Assembly: GCF_001522545.3 (NCBI RefSeq)
Contig: NC_031774.1
Span: forward strand, 24,922,265 to 24,986,264
DNA: 64,000 nt
Source of the DNA: Parus major
Lineage: Eukaryota > Chordata > Aves > Passeriformes > Paridae
Direction: 5' to 3'
Positions 61,437 to 64,000 of the stretch are shown one piece after another. Under the pieces are notes generated by a model. It had not been told where the DNA came from and made no database searches. It worked only from the letters and a program-made list of their open reading frames with translations. The first letter of the stretch is position 1. The number at the start of each line of letters is the position of its first letter. A program made the translations under genes and the position numbers.

Positions 61437-63557
61437 GACTGTCCACACAGATCTGGACAATACACTCCCTGACTCTGTTTGCTCTCCTTCTCACTCAGAT
61501 CTCCCAAGTGAAAAATGTCTTTCTTCCTGATGTGGACCTCCTGTTTCCGTTCTCTTTCACTGGCCCCTTACTGGCAGAAGCTGTGCTATTTCCAAGCATC
61601 TTCAGTTGCTGCCCAGGCCACTTTGGAGTTGAGAAACAAGGTTAGATTTAGACAGACTGCTTTAATCTGTGCACATGACACCTCACCAGGAAGGCAACTA
61701 CTCTACCTCCCATCTACCAGGCAGGGAAATATTGACTATTGCTCCCCACCTCTGATTCCCAGAGCCTGGGACCAGCAATCCATTTCTTACAGGCATCAAG
61801 CAAACTGCAAATACATTTCATGCTAATTCCAGTCACTGATCAGCACTAATGCTGCAGACTTGGCACCCTCCCACCCTCAGTATGTTGAAATAGTTTGTGC
61901 ATATTTGATTTCTTCCACTTTTAAAAGCCCAGCAGGACTCAGGCATGATTTATGGAGAAGCTGGAAAGGAAAGTGGACTTGGATTTTTAAAACTGCAGTT
62001 ATCTGCCAGAGCGATAGACAGAATACATGAGAAAATGCAAAGCATGGAAGTAAATCTCTGCCCCAATCTCAGACAAAAACAGAGTTCAATCATTGTGCAG
62101 GCACAGCCACTGCCCTGAAGTCATGGTTTCTCTTATACTATTACCATAATTGATTGTAAAATATGTGGGGAGAAACCTTGTAGGAAAGATGCTCAGATAC
62201 AAGAGTTATTGCCTGTAGAATTTATGACCTACACTTGGAATATTTATACTGTTTTCAGGGATCTGATTCTTGACCAAGGCTGGTTAAGTGAGATGCTCTT
62301 AGTTCTAAGATAAAAAAAGGGAGTCGGGATGTTTTACATTTCTTTATTGGTTTTATGCAAGGCATTGGTGTAAAACCATCAACCAAAGGCCCCTTCAGGG
62401 CAGGAAGGCAGGAAGGAGCACCCTGCTACTATCAGGGAAGGGACTAAGACAAAAACACCTGGGATCTCACTGTGGCTCTGACTGATGCTGAGAATGCAGA
62501 AACGCTCCCTTCCAGCCCACTCCACTTGCAACTGCATAGCAAAAACTGAAACCTCCACAGACAGCTCCTTCTGTTTTTTGTGTATACCTAGCATAAGCAC
62601 ACACCTACTTGCTGTTTATTTATGGAGCTTGCTGCCACAACCGGGCTCCCACAGCCAGACTTCTCTTGCTTGGACCCTCTTNAAACATGCAGGACAACTA
62701 ACCAACTCCTGAGTACCAGCACTAACTGAGATATTGTCCTAGGAACACAGGTGAGGGATCAGAAATGCTGTCCAAGGACTAAGAGCACCTTTGCACTCCA
62801 CAACATAGTGATTGCTGTGTGAACACACTATCATCTTACTTGATAAAATCCAACACTGGTAGACTTTTTAATTTCTTCTGGTTCATCTGCCTTTACAGTG
62901 CATTTTTCTTCCACAGCAGCAGAGTCCAACATGCAAAGGGAGACAGTAACATCTATGAACCAGACACAGTCAAAAGAGAAATTATGTATATGTTGAAGCA
63001 AAAAAATCATCTGTGACTGCTACTGTCATTTGTGAATCCTGGACAAAGCCTTTTTACCCATTCTCAACTCTAAAATTTTGCATTGTTTTGATAAAGTTAT
63101 CAGATCTGGGTGAAAGAGGAATACAAGGTTGTCCTGTCACAATTAGAGCCTCAGATTAACCTCTTTCTTCAGACCTTGTCAGTTGTGGTAAGAATTTAAA
63201 AAGAGAAGCAGAGAGTCAAATCTCAGACTCTCCTGGGCAGCCCAGCAGCCAGTGGAAAAATGCAGTTTCCCCACCTGAGATCAGCAGGCAATGAAAGCCT
63301 CTCTCAGGATTATTGTCTCCTTTGCAAAATGGTGATGTGTATTCTCTGCTCTGTCACAAAAATACTTTCAGCACACAATGCTGTAATGGCCAACAGTCTT
63401 CTTGACACTTTTGCTTGCTACAGAGAAGGCAGACACGGGAGAGAGACTCCTCCCAAATGAAAAACTCCAGCCACAAGAGTCAACAGATTCAAGAAATTCT
63501 CCTCAGAGAGGCTCCACATCTCATGCTGGTCACACAAGACTCAGTGACTGACTCTGC

Positions 63558-63589
63558 CTGTCGGCACACACACAACACCCTGCCGACAG
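63558..63589. repeat. 9-bp perfect inverted repeat near the CpG island
   Basis: CTGTCGGCA (63558-63566) pairs with TGCCGACAG (63581-63589) around a 14-nt CA-rich loop. Confidence 0.85.
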
Positions 63590-63689
63590 AAACGCTGCTG
63601 TCCCAGCCTGTCTCGAGAGTCTCTGCAATAAACAGAAACCAGAATAGCGCAAAATAAAATTAAAAACAAGCTGCTATTAACATACTGAA

Positions 63690-64000
63690 AAGCTGCTGCG
63701 TCCCACCGTTCCCACCGCGTTCCAAGCCCTCAGGGATTTTCACAAACGACTCTGAATCAAGTCTTTAACAGGCGACGGAGACTCGGCCTGGAAAGGCCTC
63801 TCTGACGGGGGGCAGGGAGAGAGAGGGAGGCGCACAGCGGCACAGATCCCACAGCATCTCCCTGTGCGGCGGGCACGGCCACTGCACCGGGGGCCGCGCG
63901 GCGCCCCTAGCCGCGCTCCTCATTACACCAGGGTAAAGGCGAAGTGCTGGGCCCCTGCCGGCTACACCCTGCCGGCTACACGCGGGGTTCCCGCGGCAGG
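63690..64000 (-). promoter_or_regulatory. CpG-rich island at the right edge, probable RPAP1 promoter/first exon region
   Basis: GC content and CpG density rise sharply from about 63.69 kb, with many CGs (for example GGGGGCCGCGCGGCGCCC near 63888-63905). The rest of the window is AT-rich and CpG-poor. It lies upstream of the RPAP1 ATG on the minus strand, and the ATG exon begins right after an acceptor, so a non-coding first exon is expected here or just beyond. No unambiguous donor could be picked. It could be shared with an upstream gene on the plus strand; in mammals the next gene is TYRO3. Confidence 0.6.
63953..63980 (+). repeat. 14-bp perfect tandem duplication in the CpG island
   Basis: CCCTGCCGGCTACA at 63953-63966 and 63967-63980, identical copies. 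Confidence 0.95.

Larger units (their letters stand above)
60897..63689 (-). other. Probable RPAP1 5'-UTR intron / upstream region
   Basis: There is no coding exon here that I can support. The stretch contains paired inverted repeats at 61393-61436, a 9-bp inverted repeat at 63558-63589, and a single undetermined base (n) at 62682. I assign it as intron because the start-codon exon opens at a CAG acceptor. Confidence 0.5.

Overview
This is vertebrate nuclear DNA, almost certainly from a bird. The coding exons are short, separated by GT-AG introns, and spell an amniote RPAP1. The recognisable interspersed repeats are chicken-repeat-1 (CR1) LINE fragments and one LTR of the avian ERVL type. There are no Alu, B1 or L1 elements. 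The exact species cannot be read from the sequence.

The window holds one protein gene that can be assembled with confidence: RPAP1 (RNA polymerase II-associated protein 1), read right to left on the minus strand. I could place 24 coding exons from the ATG at 60892 to the TAG at 27602-27600. All splice phases agree, the summed CDS is 4293 nt (1430 codons plus stop), and the protein aligns along its whole length with the mammalian protein as I remember it (about 1390 residues). The gene looks intact. Its CpG-rich 5' region lies at the right edge (about 63.69-64.0 kb). The non-coding first exon probably lies there or just outside, so 60.9-63.7 kb is probably a 5'-UTR intron.

The left 27 kb is downstream of RPAP1 and largely non-coding. 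In mammals LTK follows RPAP1 on this side, but I see no tyrosine-kinase exon here. The region holds CR1 fragments (1-165, 3230-3600, about 14.93-15.62 kb, 20.02-20.35 kb, and a tail at 26.19-26.25 kb), two MIR-like SINE remnants, a solo ERVL-type LTR (17.9-18.27 kb), a (GT)n tract (8.78-8.83 kb), and several small tandem duplications and perfect hairpins. A GC-richer patch at 22.1-23.4 kb contains a 174-bp exon-like open segment on the minus strand that I cannot assign.

I found no convincing new multi-gene system. The points most worth a second look are the unassigned exon candidate at 23.1-23.3 kb, the unusual RPAP1 exon-5 splice donor that changes a conserved residue, and four perfect inverted repeats, one of them inside the probable RPAP1 3' UTR.
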